A DNA stretch of 64,000 bases from Peptoniphilus_A olsenii (GTDB lineage Bacteria; Bacillota; Clostridia; Tissierellales; Peptoniphilaceae), in NCBI RefSeq assembly GCF_040545475.1, contig NZ_JBEPMA010000007.1, forward strand, positions 1-64,000, in the 5' to 3' direction. Each line of letters opens with the position of its first letter. The stretch's first letter is position 1. The translations under genes and the position numbers were made by a program. The notes under the pieces are model-generated. The model worked only from the letters and a program-made list of their open reading frames with translations. It had not been told where the DNA came from and did not search any database. Below are positions 17,670 to 26,275 of the stretch, one piece after another.

Positions 17670-18646
17670 TGATAAAAAAGGTAAAGATTGAAGATGCAAT
17701 AGGAAAACCTATTTTACATGATTTAACGGGCATAAAAAGTGACGGTTTTAAAGGAGTTTTATTTAGAAGAAATCATATAATCAAAGAAGATGATATTGAA
17801 AAGTTAAAAGATATAGGCAAAGATAATATCTATGTTGGCGATTTAGAAGATGGTCAAGTACATGAAGAAGATGCCATAAGTAGAGTTGCAAATGAACTCA
17901 TAGGACAAAATATAAGCTTATCTGAAATCTCAGAGGGTAAAATAACTTTTATAAGTGATGTATATGGTATGTTTACTATAAAAAGAGATGCACTTTTAAA
18001 ACTGAACAAAAGAGGAATATACACTTTTGCCACAATAAAATCTTATTCAACAGTAAAAAAAGGCGATAAATTAGTTGGAGCAAGAATTGTCCCACTATAT
18101 ACAGAAGAAAAAGAAGTAGAAAATATTTTAAGTATCGCGGAAGAATATGGTCCAATATTTGAAGTGGAAAAATTTAAAAAATTAAAAGTTGGAGTAATTA
18201 TAACTGGAAGTGAAGTTTATTATGGCAGGATAGATGACTTATTTGAACCTGTGATAAGAGAAAAGCTCTCAAAATTTGAGGCGGAAATTGTGGGTATAGT
18301 AAAATGTCCAGATGATATAAATATGATAGAAGAAGCAGCAAGAAATTTTTTAAATTTGAACTGTGATTTAATAGTATTTAGTGGAGGAATGAGTGTTGAC
18401 CCTGACGATTTAACGCCAAGAGCAATAAAAAATATGTGTGATAATTTTATAATTCAAGGTGTTCCAATTCAGCCGGGTAATATGCTAACAGTTGGGAAAA
18501 ACAAAAACACTTATTTAGTGGGAGTTCCAGGAGCATCAATGCATGCAAAATTTACAAGTTTTGATATTTTCTTGCCGCGTATTTTTGCGGGAATAGAACT
18601 TAAAAAACAAGATTTCACAGAATTAGGAGAAGGCGGACTTTTATAA
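17669..18646 (+). CDS. Molybdopterin-binding protein, MoeA-like
   Basis: A 325-residue protein whose C-terminal half is a MoCF/MoeA-type molybdopterin-binding domain: VGVIITGSEVYYGRI, then LIVFSGGMSVDPDDLTP and VGVPGASMHAKF. It is shorter than MoeA (about 400) and lacks a clear full set of MoeA domains at the N-terminus, so it is probably a dedicated carrier or molybdenum-insertion factor for the hydroxylases rather than the general MoeA. The ATG at 17669 overlaps the previous stop by one base and has AAGGTGAG upstream; the TTG at 17666 is less likely. Confidence 0.75.
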   Translation: MIKKVKIEDAIGKPILHDLTGIKSDGFKGVLFRRNHIIKEDDIEKLKDIGKDNIYVGDLEDGQVHEEDAISRVANELIGQNISLSEISEGKITFISDVYGMFTIKRDALLKLNKRGIYTFATIKSYSTVKKGDKLVGARIVPLYTEEKEVENILSIAEEYGPIFEVEKFKKLKVGVIITGSEVYYGRIDDLFEPVIREKLSKFEAEIVGIVKCPDDINMIEEAARNFLNLNCDLIVFSGGMSVDPDDLTPRAIKNMCDNFIIQGVPIQPGNMLTVGKNKNTYLVGVPGASMHAKFTSFDIFLPRIFAGIELKKQDFTELGEGGLL

Positions 18647-18665
18647 TATAAAAAGAAGGATACGA

Positions 18666-19841
18666 ATGACTATAAATATAGACAAAAAAGATTTAGAAGA
18701 AATAATAAAAATTAGACATGATTTGCATGAGCATCCAGAAATATCTGGAGAAGAATATAGAACTACAGAAGTAATAAAGAACTTTGTAGAAAAGTTTGAA
18801 GATATAGAAATAATAAACTTTCCTATAAAAACGGGATTAGTATGCAGACTTTTGTCAGGGAAAAATGGTAAAACTGTAGGATTAAGAGCAGATATTGATG
18901 CAATAAATCAAACTGAAGAAACTAATATTAGTTTTAAATCAAAAAATAAGAAAATAATGCATGCGTGCGGACATGATTTTCATACAGCAACGCTTTTGGC
19001 AACTATAAAAGCACTCATTAAAAATAAAGATAAACTTTTGGGTGATGTAGTTTTTGTATTCCAAAATTCAGAAGAAACCACAAAAGGAGCAAAAGAATTA
19101 ATTGATGCTGGACTCTTTGACAAATTAAAAATTGATATGTTTTTTGGTTTTCATAATTGGCCGATGGTTGAATCTGGAAAAGTAATACTAAAAAAAGGTG
19201 CATTAATGTCTACCAAGACAAATTTCAATATAGAAATAAAAGGAAAAGGCGGCCATGGCTCTAATCCACATTTAAATATTGACCCAATAGTATGTGCTGC
19301 AAATATTATAATGTCTTTGCAAACTGTAATAAGCAGAAATACAAATCCATTATCATCAACCCTTTTATCTATTAACTCTATAAATGGAGGTAGCACAAGT
19401 AATTTAGTGGTAGACTCTGTAAAATTAAGTGCAACAATAAGATCGCTTGATGAAGAAAATTTTAAAATAGCAGTCGAAAGAATGAAGGATATAGTCTCGC
19501 AAGAATCAGCGGCGTATCAATGTAAATATAAAATTGATTTTATTGATAATATTCCCCTGGTTTATAATAAAGAAGATATGTACGAATTTGCACATAGAGT
19601 AGCTGAAAAAACAGTTGGGAAGAGCAATATAGAAAATATATTGCCAACTATGGCAAGTGAAGACTTTGCATTTTATATGCAAAAAGTCCCAGCATTTATG
19701 TATTGGTTTGGAAGTGCAGAAGAAGGGATAGAAAAAAATCCACTGCATAGTAGGAAATTTTATGCTTCTGATAAAGGTATAAAAACAGCTGCGGAAATTC
19801 TAGCAAATTCAGTTATAGAAGGACAAGAGATGGGGAAATAG
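18666..19841 (+). CDS. M20-family amidohydrolase
   Basis: A 391-residue metal-dependent amidohydrolase of the M20D type: RHDLHEHPEISGEE at the N-terminus, HACGHDFHTATL with the metal ligands near 100, the NSEETTKGAKEL glutamates near 138, a dimerisation domain from about 180 to 290, and the late ASEDFAFY histidine-site region. Such enzymes cleave N-acyl or N-carbamoyl amino acids. As the last gene of the purine block it may trim a ring-opened ureide, in the way YgeY-type peptidases are placed in other purine clusters. The substrate is not known from sequence. It converges with the GntR gene through a shared terminator. Confidence 0.78.
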   Translation: MTINIDKKDLEEIIKIRHDLHEHPEISGEEYRTTEVIKNFVEKFEDIEIINFPIKTGLVCRLLSGKNGKTVGLRADIDAINQTEETNISFKSKNKKIMHACGHDFHTATLLATIKALIKNKDKLLGDVVFVFQNSEETTKGAKELIDAGLFDKLKIDMFFGFHNWPMVESGKVILKKGALMSTKTNFNIEIKGKGGHGSNPHLNIDPIVCAANIIMSLQTVISRNTNPLSSTLLSINSINGGSTSNLVVDSVKLSATIRSLDEENFKIAVERMKDIVSQESAAYQCKYKIDFIDNIPLVYNKEDMYEFAHRVAEKTVGKSNIENILPTMASEDFAFYMQKVPAFMYWFGSAEEGIEKNPLHSRKFYASDKGIKTAAEILANSVIEGQEMGK

Positions 19842-19887
19842 ATAATTAATTAAAATAAAATTTGTTTCAATATATTCTTAATATAAC

Positions 19888-19930
19888 AAAAAATAACTGG
19901 AATTAATATTTTAACTTCCAGTTATTTTTA
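19888..19930. terminator. Bidirectional terminator between the purine operon and the GntR gene
   Basis: An 11-bp perfect stem (19892-19902 with 19916-19926) has an A-run on the left and a T-run on the right, so it can stop transcripts from both sides. It separates the convergent M20 and GntR genes. Confidence 0.8.
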
Positions 19931-19931
19931 T

Positions 19932-20630
19932 CTAATCATCTAGTTTTGCTTCTTGATGGCTTATTTTTTCAAAGATTTCTAAAGTATCTTTCCAATTTTT
20001 CTTAAGTGCTTCTATACTTTTCTCTAAATCTCTTTTCTTAAGATTTTCTATAATAATTTTATGTGCATCATAAGTCTTTGAATAACCTTGTATTTCTGTA
20101 TAATAAAATAGTTCCATTCTTTGTACTTTATTTTTTAGATTTTCTATTATTGGATATATTTCAATATTTTGTGATATATCTATAATTTTTTTGTGAAAAA
20201 GATTGTCTGTGTTAATCTTTTCTAATAAGTCATCATCTGGGTTTATTTGATTTATTCGTTCGTTTATTTGACTCAGTTCAGTTATATCCTCGTCTGTAAT
20301 TTTATCAAATCCTTGTCTTAGTGCAAGGGACTCTAGTGCTGCTATTATTGGATAAATATTTAATGCTTCGTCAATATTAATTGGAGCAACCATTGTCCAT
20401 CTATTTGCTTTTGATATTATGAGTCCGTCATTTTCAAGTCTCAACAGAGCTTCTCTTAGAGGAGTCCTACTTATACCAAGTTCTTCTGACAAATCATTGA
20501 TTTTAATCTTAGTCATTGGCTCAAGTTTTCCTGTAACTATGAGCTTGTTGAGTCTTTCGTATGCTTCATCTTTTATGAAGATACGTTTTATTTTATTTTC
20601 TTTCATATATGTGTCATTTGTATTCGCCAT
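19932..20630 (-). CDS. GntR-family transcriptional regulator (FCD subfamily)
   Basis: A 232-residue regulator. Residues 15-85 are the winged helix (the recognition region reads LSEELGISRTPLREAL, the GntR hallmark), and about 90-220 is an all-helical FCD ligand-binding domain. FCD regulators usually answer small organic acids or related metabolites. It is transcribed toward the purine operon and away from the lysine importer, so either could be its target; the dyad in the xdh promoter spacer is a candidate site. The start has an AGGAGG site. Its target is inference only. Confidence 0.85.
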   Translation of the reverse strand: MANTNDTYMKENKIKRIFIKDEAYERLNKLIVTGKLEPMTKIKINDLSEELGISRTPLREALLRLENDGLIISKANRWTMVAPINIDEALNIYPIIAALESLALRQGFDKITDEDITELSQINERINQINPDDDLLEKINTDNLFHKKIIDISQNIEIYPIIENLKNKVQRMELFYYTEIQGYSKTYDAHKIIIENLKKRDLEKSIEALKKNWKDTLEIFEKISHQEAKLDD

Positions 20631-20988
20631 GATAATATTTTACTAGTATGCAAAAAACCTCCTGTAATGTATAAGGATAATTATAGCATAAAACACAATT
20701 TTTTAAAAGATAAAGTGTTGCTATATATTGAAATTTAGCGATGATATTATAGTACAAAATTTGCCTATGGTATTAAATTTGCTAGCTAGCTTGATTAATA
20801 AAAGGTTTTCTTTTATAGTTTTTATCTATAAATGATTTATTTTTTGTAAATAGAAATACAATATATTAATATGTTATTTTAAAACTTAATTAGTTTTTGA
20901 TTATTAAAATAGTTAAGCGAAAATTTTTTAGATTATCATAAGATTTTTAATTTGTTGTTTAGTTTTAATAAAAACTTGAAAATAGTCC

Positions 20989-21017
20989 TTGACAATTCAC
21001 AGTATTATTAATACAAT
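20989..21017 (+). promoter_or_regulatory. Promoter of the lysine riboswitch transcript
   Basis: TTGACA at 20989-20994 and TACAAT at 21012-21017 are separated by 17 bases, a near-consensus housekeeping promoter. Transcription would start about 21024, some 25 bases ahead of the aptamer. Confidence 0.85.
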
Positions 21018-21046
21018 GGATAGAACAATTTAATAATTGTATGTAA

Positions 21047-21212
21047 AAGTACGATAGAGGTGCGAATTTTATCAGTAGTTTTTCTGAGCAAGTCCATGCG
21101 ATGATGATTAATGAAAGGAAACTTCGCCGAAGTATATTGTTGGTACTATCAATATGCTGGGCATGCAAATAATATTTGTATGACTGTCACAAATGTGGGG
21201 AGCTATCTAAAG
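21047..21212 (+). promoter_or_regulatory. Lysine riboswitch (L box)
   Basis: The conserved lysine-aptamer blocks appear in the right order and spacing: GATAGAGGTGCGAA at 21053, ATCAGTAG, the GAAAGG helix, CTTCGCCGAAG at 21121-21131, GCTGGGCATGCA around 21159, GACTGTCA, and the closing GGGGAGCTATC ending at 21207, which pairs with the opening GATAG. A segment GTTAAAA just after the aptamer can pair with TTTTAAC at 21233-21239, which overlaps the 5' arm of the terminator, so it is a candidate antiterminator. Lysine binding should favour termination and switch off the importer genes downstream. Confidence 0.93.
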
Positions 21213-21236
21213 TTAAAACATATGCATTGGCATTTT

Positions 21237-21267
21237 AACAGTTTGGATACCCAGACTGTTTTTTTTA
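21237..21267 (+). terminator. Expression-platform terminator of the lysine riboswitch
   Basis: A 10-bp stem (21237-21246 with 21251-21260, loop ATAC, one G-T pair) followed by a run of T. It lies between the aptamer and the start codon at 21305 and is the regulated terminator. Confidence 0.9.
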
Positions 21268-21304
21268 TTACTTTAATAGCCCGAAAATTTTTTGGAGGGA
21301 AATT

Positions 21305-22144
21305 ATGAATTTAAGAAAGATTGCAGTAGCGGTTAGTTTAGGTATGGTAACATTGTTGTCAGCTTGTAATCCATCAGGCGATGGTGTAGCAAAAACAAAA
21401 GGCGATGATTCAGTTTTAAGAGTCGGTATGGAATGTGATTATGCTCCATTTAACTGGACTCAAACAGATGAGGAAAATGGCTATAAAATTGCAGCTGGAG
21501 GCTATGCTGGCGGTTATGATGTGGAGATTGCAAAAAGAATTGCCGACTCACTTGATAAAGAATTAGAAATTGTAAAAACTGAGTGGAATGGTCTAACACC
21601 AGCTCTTACTTCTGGAAAGATTGATTTAATTATTGCTGGAATGAGCCCAACTGCAGAAAGAAAAGAAACAATAAATTTTTCCGACACTTATTATACTTCT
21701 GATCTTGTTATAGTAGTAAAAAAGGATTCAAAATATGCAAGTGCAAATAGTTTAGCTGATTTTAAGGGAGCAAAAATTACAGGTCAATTAAATACTTTTC
21801 ACTATGATGTTATTAATCAGATTGATGGTGTAGAAAAAAGTAGTGCCTTAGAAACTTTTCCTGCTATGATTGTTGCTCTAGAGTCAGGCAAAATTGATGG
21901 TTATATTTCTGAAAAGCCTGGTGCTATTTCTGCTACTACTTCAAATGATAATTTGACTTTTGTCGAATTTGATGAAGGAGATGGATTTGAAACTTCTGTT
22001 GAAGATACATCAATTGCAGTTGGAATTTCTAAGGATAATGAAAAGCTACTTGAAGATGTTAATGAAGCTTTAAAAGATATTTCTCAAGAGGAAAGAGAAA
22101 AAATAATGCAAGAAGCTGTCGAAAATCAACCTTTAGGAGAATAA
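21305..22144 (+). CDS. Lysine ABC importer substrate-binding lipoprotein
   Basis: A 279-residue periplasmic-binding-protein-like lipoprotein of amino-acid importer family 3. It has a signal peptide and lipobox LLSAC at residues 17-21, and family motifs such as LRVGMECDYAPFNW, GYDVEIAKRIADSL and IIAGMSPTAERKETINFS. It would be tethered outside the membrane and bind the amino acid. The lysine riboswitch directly upstream makes lysine the expected ligand. The permease gene begins 2 bases after its stop. Confidence 0.9.
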   Translation: MNLRKIAVAVSLGMVTLLSACNPSGDGVAKTKGDDSVLRVGMECDYAPFNWTQTDEENGYKIAAGGYAGGYDVEIAKRIADSLDKELEIVKTEWNGLTPALTSGKIDLIIAGMSPTAERKETINFSDTYYTSDLVIVVKKDSKYASANSLADFKGAKITGQLNTFHYDVINQIDGVEKSSALETFPAMIVALESGKIDGYISEKPGAISATTSNDNLTFVEFDEGDGFETSVEDTSIAVGISKDNEKLLEDVNEALKDISQEEREKIMQEAVENQPLGE

Positions 22145-22145
22145 T

Positions 22146-22916
22146 ATGCCTACTAATTTTTTCGGTTGGATAAAGTTTTTATTAAATGAATATGGTACTC
22201 TATTTTGGCAAGGAACCATTAATACAATTATTATTGCGGTTGTAGGAACGCTCATTGGATTTTTCGTTGGTCTTTTTATAGCAATAATAAAGTCGGTTCC
22301 AATTAATAATAAGGATAATGCGTTCAAAAAAGTTGTTTTGAAGATAGTTAATATTATTCTATCAATTTATGTTCAAGTTATTCGTGGTACGCCTATGATG
22401 GTTCAAGCGATGATGTTTTATTATGGAGCACTTCAATATTTTAATATTGATATGGCACCTATGCCATCAGCTCTTATTATAGTTTCTATAAACACTGGTG
22501 CTTATATGGCAGAGATTATAAGAGGTGGTATTATTTCTGTTGACTCGGGTCAAAGAGAAGGGGCTCTTTCCATTGGTATGAGTCATTGGCAAACTATGAT
22601 AGAAGTTATACTCCCACAAGCTGTGAGAAATATAATCCCTTCTGTGGGCAATGAATTTATAGTAAATATTAAGGATTCTTCAGTTCTAAATGTTATATCA
22701 GTATCTGAATTATTTTTTGTATCTAAATCAGCTGCTGGCACCTATTTGAGATTTTTTGAAGTGTTTTTTATAACTGCTTTAATTTATTTATTTTTGACAA
22801 TGCTTGTAAGCCAAGTTATGAAAATTGTTGAGAATAAATTAGATGGACCTAATTCCTATAAGATATATGGTTCTCAATCACAAGCTATGCCAATAGAAGT
22901 AAATAAGGAGGTCTGA
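22146..22916 (+). CDS. Lysine ABC importer permease
   Basis: A 256-residue membrane protein of the HisM/GlnP permease family: YGTLFWQGTINTIIIAVVGT at the start, YVQVIRGTPMMVQ near 77 and the EAA loop (REGALSIGMSHWQTMIEVILPQA) near 137, which docks the ATPase. Four to five membrane segments are visible. It sits between the binding protein and the ATPase with 1-base gaps and is controlled by the lysine riboswitch upstream. Confidence 0.92.
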   Translation: MPTNFFGWIKFLLNEYGTLFWQGTINTIIIAVVGTLIGFFVGLFIAIIKSVPINNKDNAFKKVVLKIVNIILSIYVQVIRGTPMMVQAMMFYYGALQYFNIDMAPMPSALIIVSINTGAYMAEIIRGGIISVDSGQREGALSIGMSHWQTMIEVILPQAVRNIIPSVGNEFIVNIKDSSVLNVISVSELFFVSKSAAGTYLRFFEVFFITALIYLFLTMLVSQVMKIVENKLDGPNSYKIYGSQSQAMPIEVNKEV

Positions 22917-22917
22917 G

Positions 22918-23649
22918 ATGGAGCATATTTTTGAAGTTTTAAATCTCGAAAAAAGTTTTGGAGAAAATTCTGTTCTAAGAGATATTAATTTTACTATCGA
23001 TAAAGGTGAAGTTGTGTCTATAATTGGTTCATCTGGGTCAGGAAAATCTACTCTATTAAGATGCATAAATCTTTTGGAAGAACCTGATGGCGGTAGAATA
23101 AATTTTCATGGTAAAGATATATTAAATGACGAGATAGCAGTTAATAAATACAGGACAAAAGTTGGAATGGTTTTTCAATCTTTTAATTTATTTAATAATA
23201 TGACTGTTTTAGAAAACTGCGTCATAGGGCAAGTTAAAGTTTTGAAAAAAAATAGAAAAGAGGCTATAAAAATAGCTGAAAGTTTTTTACAAAAAGTTGG
23301 TATGTATCCATTTAAAGATGCTTATCCAAAATCTTTATCTGGAGGGCAAAAACAGAGAGTGGCAATTGCCAGATCTCTTTCTATGAATCCTGAAGTTTTG
23401 TTATTTGATGAGCCTACATCAGCCCTTGACCCAGAAATGGTATCAGAAGTTTTAAATGTCATGAAAGATCTTGCAAGAGAAGGACTTACAATGATTGTAG
23501 TAACACATGAAATGGGATTTGCTAGAGATGTATCGGGCAGAGTTTTATTTATGGATAAAGGAATAATAGCAGAAGATGCTAATTCAAAGGAATTTTTTGA
23601 AAATCCAAAAAGTGATAGAGCAAAAAAATTTCTATCGAAAGTTTTATAA
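22918..23649 (+). CDS. Lysine ABC importer ATPase
   Basis: A 243-residue polar-amino-acid transporter ATPase: Walker A GSSGSGKSTLLR near 37, Q-loop VFQSFNLF near 83, signature LSGGQKQR near 140, Walker B VLLFDEPTSALD near 160, and the VVTHEMGFARDV switch histidine. Length and motifs match GlnQ/HisP-type subunits. The lysine riboswitch sets its likely substrate. The transcript ends at the hairpin 34 bases downstream. Confidence 0.92.
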   Translation: MEHIFEVLNLEKSFGENSVLRDINFTIDKGEVVSIIGSSGSGKSTLLRCINLLEEPDGGRINFHGKDILNDEIAVNKYRTKVGMVFQSFNLFNNMTVLENCVIGQVKVLKKNRKEAIKIAESFLQKVGMYPFKDAYPKSLSGGQKQRVAIARSLSMNPEVLLFDEPTSALDPEMVSEVLNVMKDLAREGLTMIVVTHEMGFARDVSGRVLFMDKGIIAEDANSKEFFENPKSDRAKKFLSKVL

Positions 23650-23682
23650 GAGTTTAAGAATATTCTTCATAGTATATTTATA

Positions 23683-23735
23683 AAAAATAGACAAATTCTT
23701 TCTACAAAGAAAAGAGAGTTTGTCTATTTTTATTT
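23683..23735 (+). terminator. Terminator of the lysine importer operon
   Basis: A 13-bp arm (23683-23695) pairs perfectly with 23719-23731, with a further partly paired TTCTTT/AAAAGA core inside. The outer A/T ends also allow it to work from the other strand. Confidence 0.85.
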
Positions 23736-23874
23736 AGTCATAATAAAGCTATTTAAAAATATAATTATAGTTAGTGCATAAGAATATAAAATTCATGAGT
23801 TTCATAATAATAAGGTTAAATTTTTATATTGATATATAGAAGTATTATGTTGTTTTAAACTATTTGTGGAGTTA

Positions 23875-23908
23875 TTAACAAAAGTATGCACGATTTTACT
23901 TTTGTTAA
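23875..23908. repeat. 12-bp perfect inverted repeat in the metG upstream region
   Basis: TTAACAAAAGTA (23875-23886) and TACTTTTGTTAA (23897-23908) are exactly complementary around a 10-base spacer. There is no T-run behind it, so it looks more like a protein-binding dyad or a hairpin than a terminator. No second copy was noticed in the window. Confidence 0.6.
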
Positions 23909-24139
23909 AACTCTTGTTTACTTTAGTAAAACTTTGCATTTTAAGTTTAAAATTTAGAAAAATCATATATAATACTATTTGTGTATACTAATTATAATAT
24001 TTGACGTAAGATAAAAGCAACTATAACTTTAGTGATATTTAGTAAATATACAAAAGAGATATTATATTAAGTTCTATATCGAATAAATTTAACAAAATCA
24101 CAAAATGTTAGCTCTTACAATAGATACAATAAATGTAAA

Positions 24140-24168
24140 TTGATTTTACTATATGTATTAGATATAAT
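24140..24168 (+). promoter_or_regulatory. Promoter of the metG operon
   Basis: TTGATT at 24140-24145 and TATAAT at 24163-24168 are 17 bases apart. The start would be near 24175, giving a leader of about 120 bases with one weak hairpin. Confidence 0.75.
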
Positions 24169-24297
24169 AATCTATGTATATACCATAGACGTTATATATT
24201 TTCTGTGGTATAGTTAAAATTTTTTAATTTAAATATTTACATATTAAATTGAATGAAATTTTTAGAATAAATAAATTATTATTTTTTGGAGGATATT

Positions 24298-26265
24298 ATG
24301 GATAAAAAGTTTTATATTACCACACCAATTTATTATCCGAGCGATAACTTGCACATTGGGCACACTTACTGTACTGTTGCTACAGACTGTGTGAAGAGAT
24401 TTAAGAAAATGCAAGGTTATGATGTTTTTTTCACAACGGGAACAGACGAACATGGTCAAAAAATTCAAGAAAAGGCTAAAGAATTTGGCATGGAGCCAAA
24501 GGCTTATGTAGATAAAATTGTGGCAAATATTAAAAAGCTTTGGGAAGCTTTAGACATTGACTATGATGCTTTTATTAGATCAACAGACGAAGTTCATGAA
24601 AAAAATGTTCAAAGGATTTTCCAAAAATTATACGACAAAGGCGATATATATAAGGGTGAGTATGAAGGATACTACTGTACACCTTGTGAAGCATTCTGGA
24701 CAGAAGCTCAATTAGGTGAAGGGCATACTTGTCCTGACTGCGGAAGAGAAACTCATTTAACGCATGAAGAGTCATATTTCTTTAGATTATCAAATTATAA
24801 AGATAGACTTTTAGAATTGTATGAAAAAAATCCGGAATTTATAGAGCCTGCATTTAGAAAAAATGAGATGGTCAAAAACTTTTTTGAAACTGGTGAAGGG
24901 CTAGAGGACTTATCGGTTTCAAGATCGACTTTTGATTGGGGAGTTAAAGTACCATTTGATGACAAACATGTTGTTTATGTATGGATTGACGCCCTTAGTT
25001 GTTATTTGTCAGCTCTTGGACTTGGCACAGAAAATTCAAAAATGGATGAGTTTTGGCCAGCGGATGTTCATTTTGTAGGTAAAGAAATCATTCGTTTCCA
25101 TGTAATTATTTGGCCGGCAATACTTATGGCACTTGATTTGCCACTTCCTAAGAAAGTTTTTGGTCATGGTTGGATTTTATTTGACAATGATAAGATGAGT
25201 AAATCGAAGGGAAATGTCATATATCCTGAACCTATAATTTCTTTATATGGTGTGGATGCGTTAAAATATTTCTTATTGCGAGAGTTTTCTTTTGGTTCTG
25301 ACGGCTCATTTAATATAGAAAAGTTTATGCAAAGATTAAATTCTGATCTTGCTAATGATTTGGGTAATTTATTATCTAGGACTGTGTCCATGATTTCAAA
25401 GTATAATGATGGAATAATAGAAGATAAAAATGTATCTGAAGATGTAGATGATAATCTTAAAGATATGGCAGTTTCTGTAGTAGATGAAGTGGAAAAAGCT
25501 ATGGAACATTATCATTTTTCAAATGCTTTGGAGTCTATTTGGAAGTTAATAAGAAGAACAAATAAATATGTAGATGAAACTGAGCCTTGGAAACTTGCAA
25601 AAGATGAAAATTCAAGGGATAGATTGTTGACTGTTCTATATAATTTAGCTGAGACTTTAAGAATAGTTTCAATTTTAATTCATCCATTTATAGAAAATAC
25701 TTCTTTAGAAATTAGAAAACAACTTGGTATTAAAGCTGATATAAATTGGGACGATTCTAAAGTATTCGGATTAATTGAAGATGGCACTTTAGTTGAAAAA
25801 GGGAATGTTATTTTCCCAAGACTCGATATTAATGAAGAAATTGAAAAATTCAATGCAGAAAATGAAGCTTTATTAAAATCACGTATAAATGCAAAAAAAT
25901 CTGAAGAAACATCTAATTCTAAATTACAAGATATAAAAGAAGAAGTTACAATTGATGACTTAGAAAAATTAGACATTAGAGTAGCAAAAGTGTTGGAAGT
26001 TATAGATCATCCTAATGCAGATAAATTATATGTATTAAAGTTAAAAATTGGTACAGAAGAAAGACAAATAGTAACAAATTTGAAGAGTAAATACTCTAAA
26101 GAAGAACTTACAGGAAAGAAAATTTTAGTTCTTGTAAACCTAAAACCGATAAAGCTTCGTGGAGTTGAATCTGTAGGAATGCTTCTTGCAGCTGAAGATG
26201 AAAATAAAGAGATTTCTATTGCTTCAACATTAGAAGACATTAAAGACGGAGCAAAAATTTGCTAG
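24298..26265 (+). CDS. metG: Methionyl-tRNA synthetase
   Basis: A 655-residue class I synthetase that charges tRNA-Met. The HIGH motif is HIGHTYC near 21, the zinc-binding insertion has CTPC and CPDC pairs (near 126-147), and KMSKSKG lies near 297. The C-terminal 105 residues are the tRNA-binding/dimerisation domain (LDIRVAKVLEV, HPNADKLYVLKL). Full length for the Gram-positive type. The ATG at 24298 is 7 bases after TTGGAGGA; the in-frame TTG at 24286 lies within that site. First gene of a run through tatD, rnmV and rsmA, a conserved Gram-positive order. Confidence 0.97.
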   Translation: MDKKFYITTPIYYPSDNLHIGHTYCTVATDCVKRFKKMQGYDVFFTTGTDEHGQKIQEKAKEFGMEPKAYVDKIVANIKKLWEALDIDYDAFIRSTDEVHEKNVQRIFQKLYDKGDIYKGEYEGYYCTPCEAFWTEAQLGEGHTCPDCGRETHLTHEESYFFRLSNYKDRLLELYEKNPEFIEPAFRKNEMVKNFFETGEGLEDLSVSRSTFDWGVKVPFDDKHVVYVWIDALSCYLSALGLGTENSKMDEFWPADVHFVGKEIIRFHVIIWPAILMALDLPLPKKVFGHGWILFDNDKMSKSKGNVIYPEPIISLYGVDALKYFLLREFSFGSDGSFNIEKFMQRLNSDLANDLGNLLSRTVSMISKYNDGIIEDKNVSEDVDDNLKDMAVSVVDEVEKAMEHYHFSNALESIWKLIRRTNKYVDETEPWKLAKDENSRDRLLTVLYNLAETLRIVSILIHPFIENTSLEIRKQLGIKADINWDDSKVFGLIEDGTLVEKGNVIFPRLDINEEIEKFNAENEALLKSRINAKKSEETSNSKLQDIKEEVTIDDLEKLDIRVAKVLEVIDHPNADKLYVLKLKIGTEERQIVTNLKSKYSKEELTGKKILVLVNLKPIKLRGVESVGMLLAAEDENKEISIASTLEDIKDGAKIC

Positions 26266-26275
26266 GAGGAATACT

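Larger units (their letters stand above)
20631..21304 (+). other. Intergenic region holding the lysine-importer leader
   Basis: The first 350 bases after the GntR start are AT-rich with no gene I can support. The remainder is the promoter (20989-21017), the lysine aptamer (21047-21212), the terminator (21237-21267) and the ribosome site TTGGAGGG just before 21305. The short reading frame across 21111-21308 overlaps the aptamer and is not a gene. Confidence 0.8.
23736..24297 (+). other. 562-base gene-free region before metG
   Basis: No coding region is supported. It contains a 12-bp inverted repeat (23875-23908), a promoter (24140-24168) and a leader hairpin in which TACCATAG (24181-24188) pairs with CTGTGGTA (24203-24210). 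There is no T-box: the conserved anticodon-loop, AGGGTGG and terminator parts are all absent. Confidence 0.75.

Noticed and set aside
21111..21308. 65-residue frame upstream of the lysine-binding protein
   Set aside because: It overlaps the lysine aptamer and terminator and is explained by the RNA.
23736..24297. T-box leader for metG
   Set aside because: No specifier stem, no T-box sequence and no terminator before the start codon.
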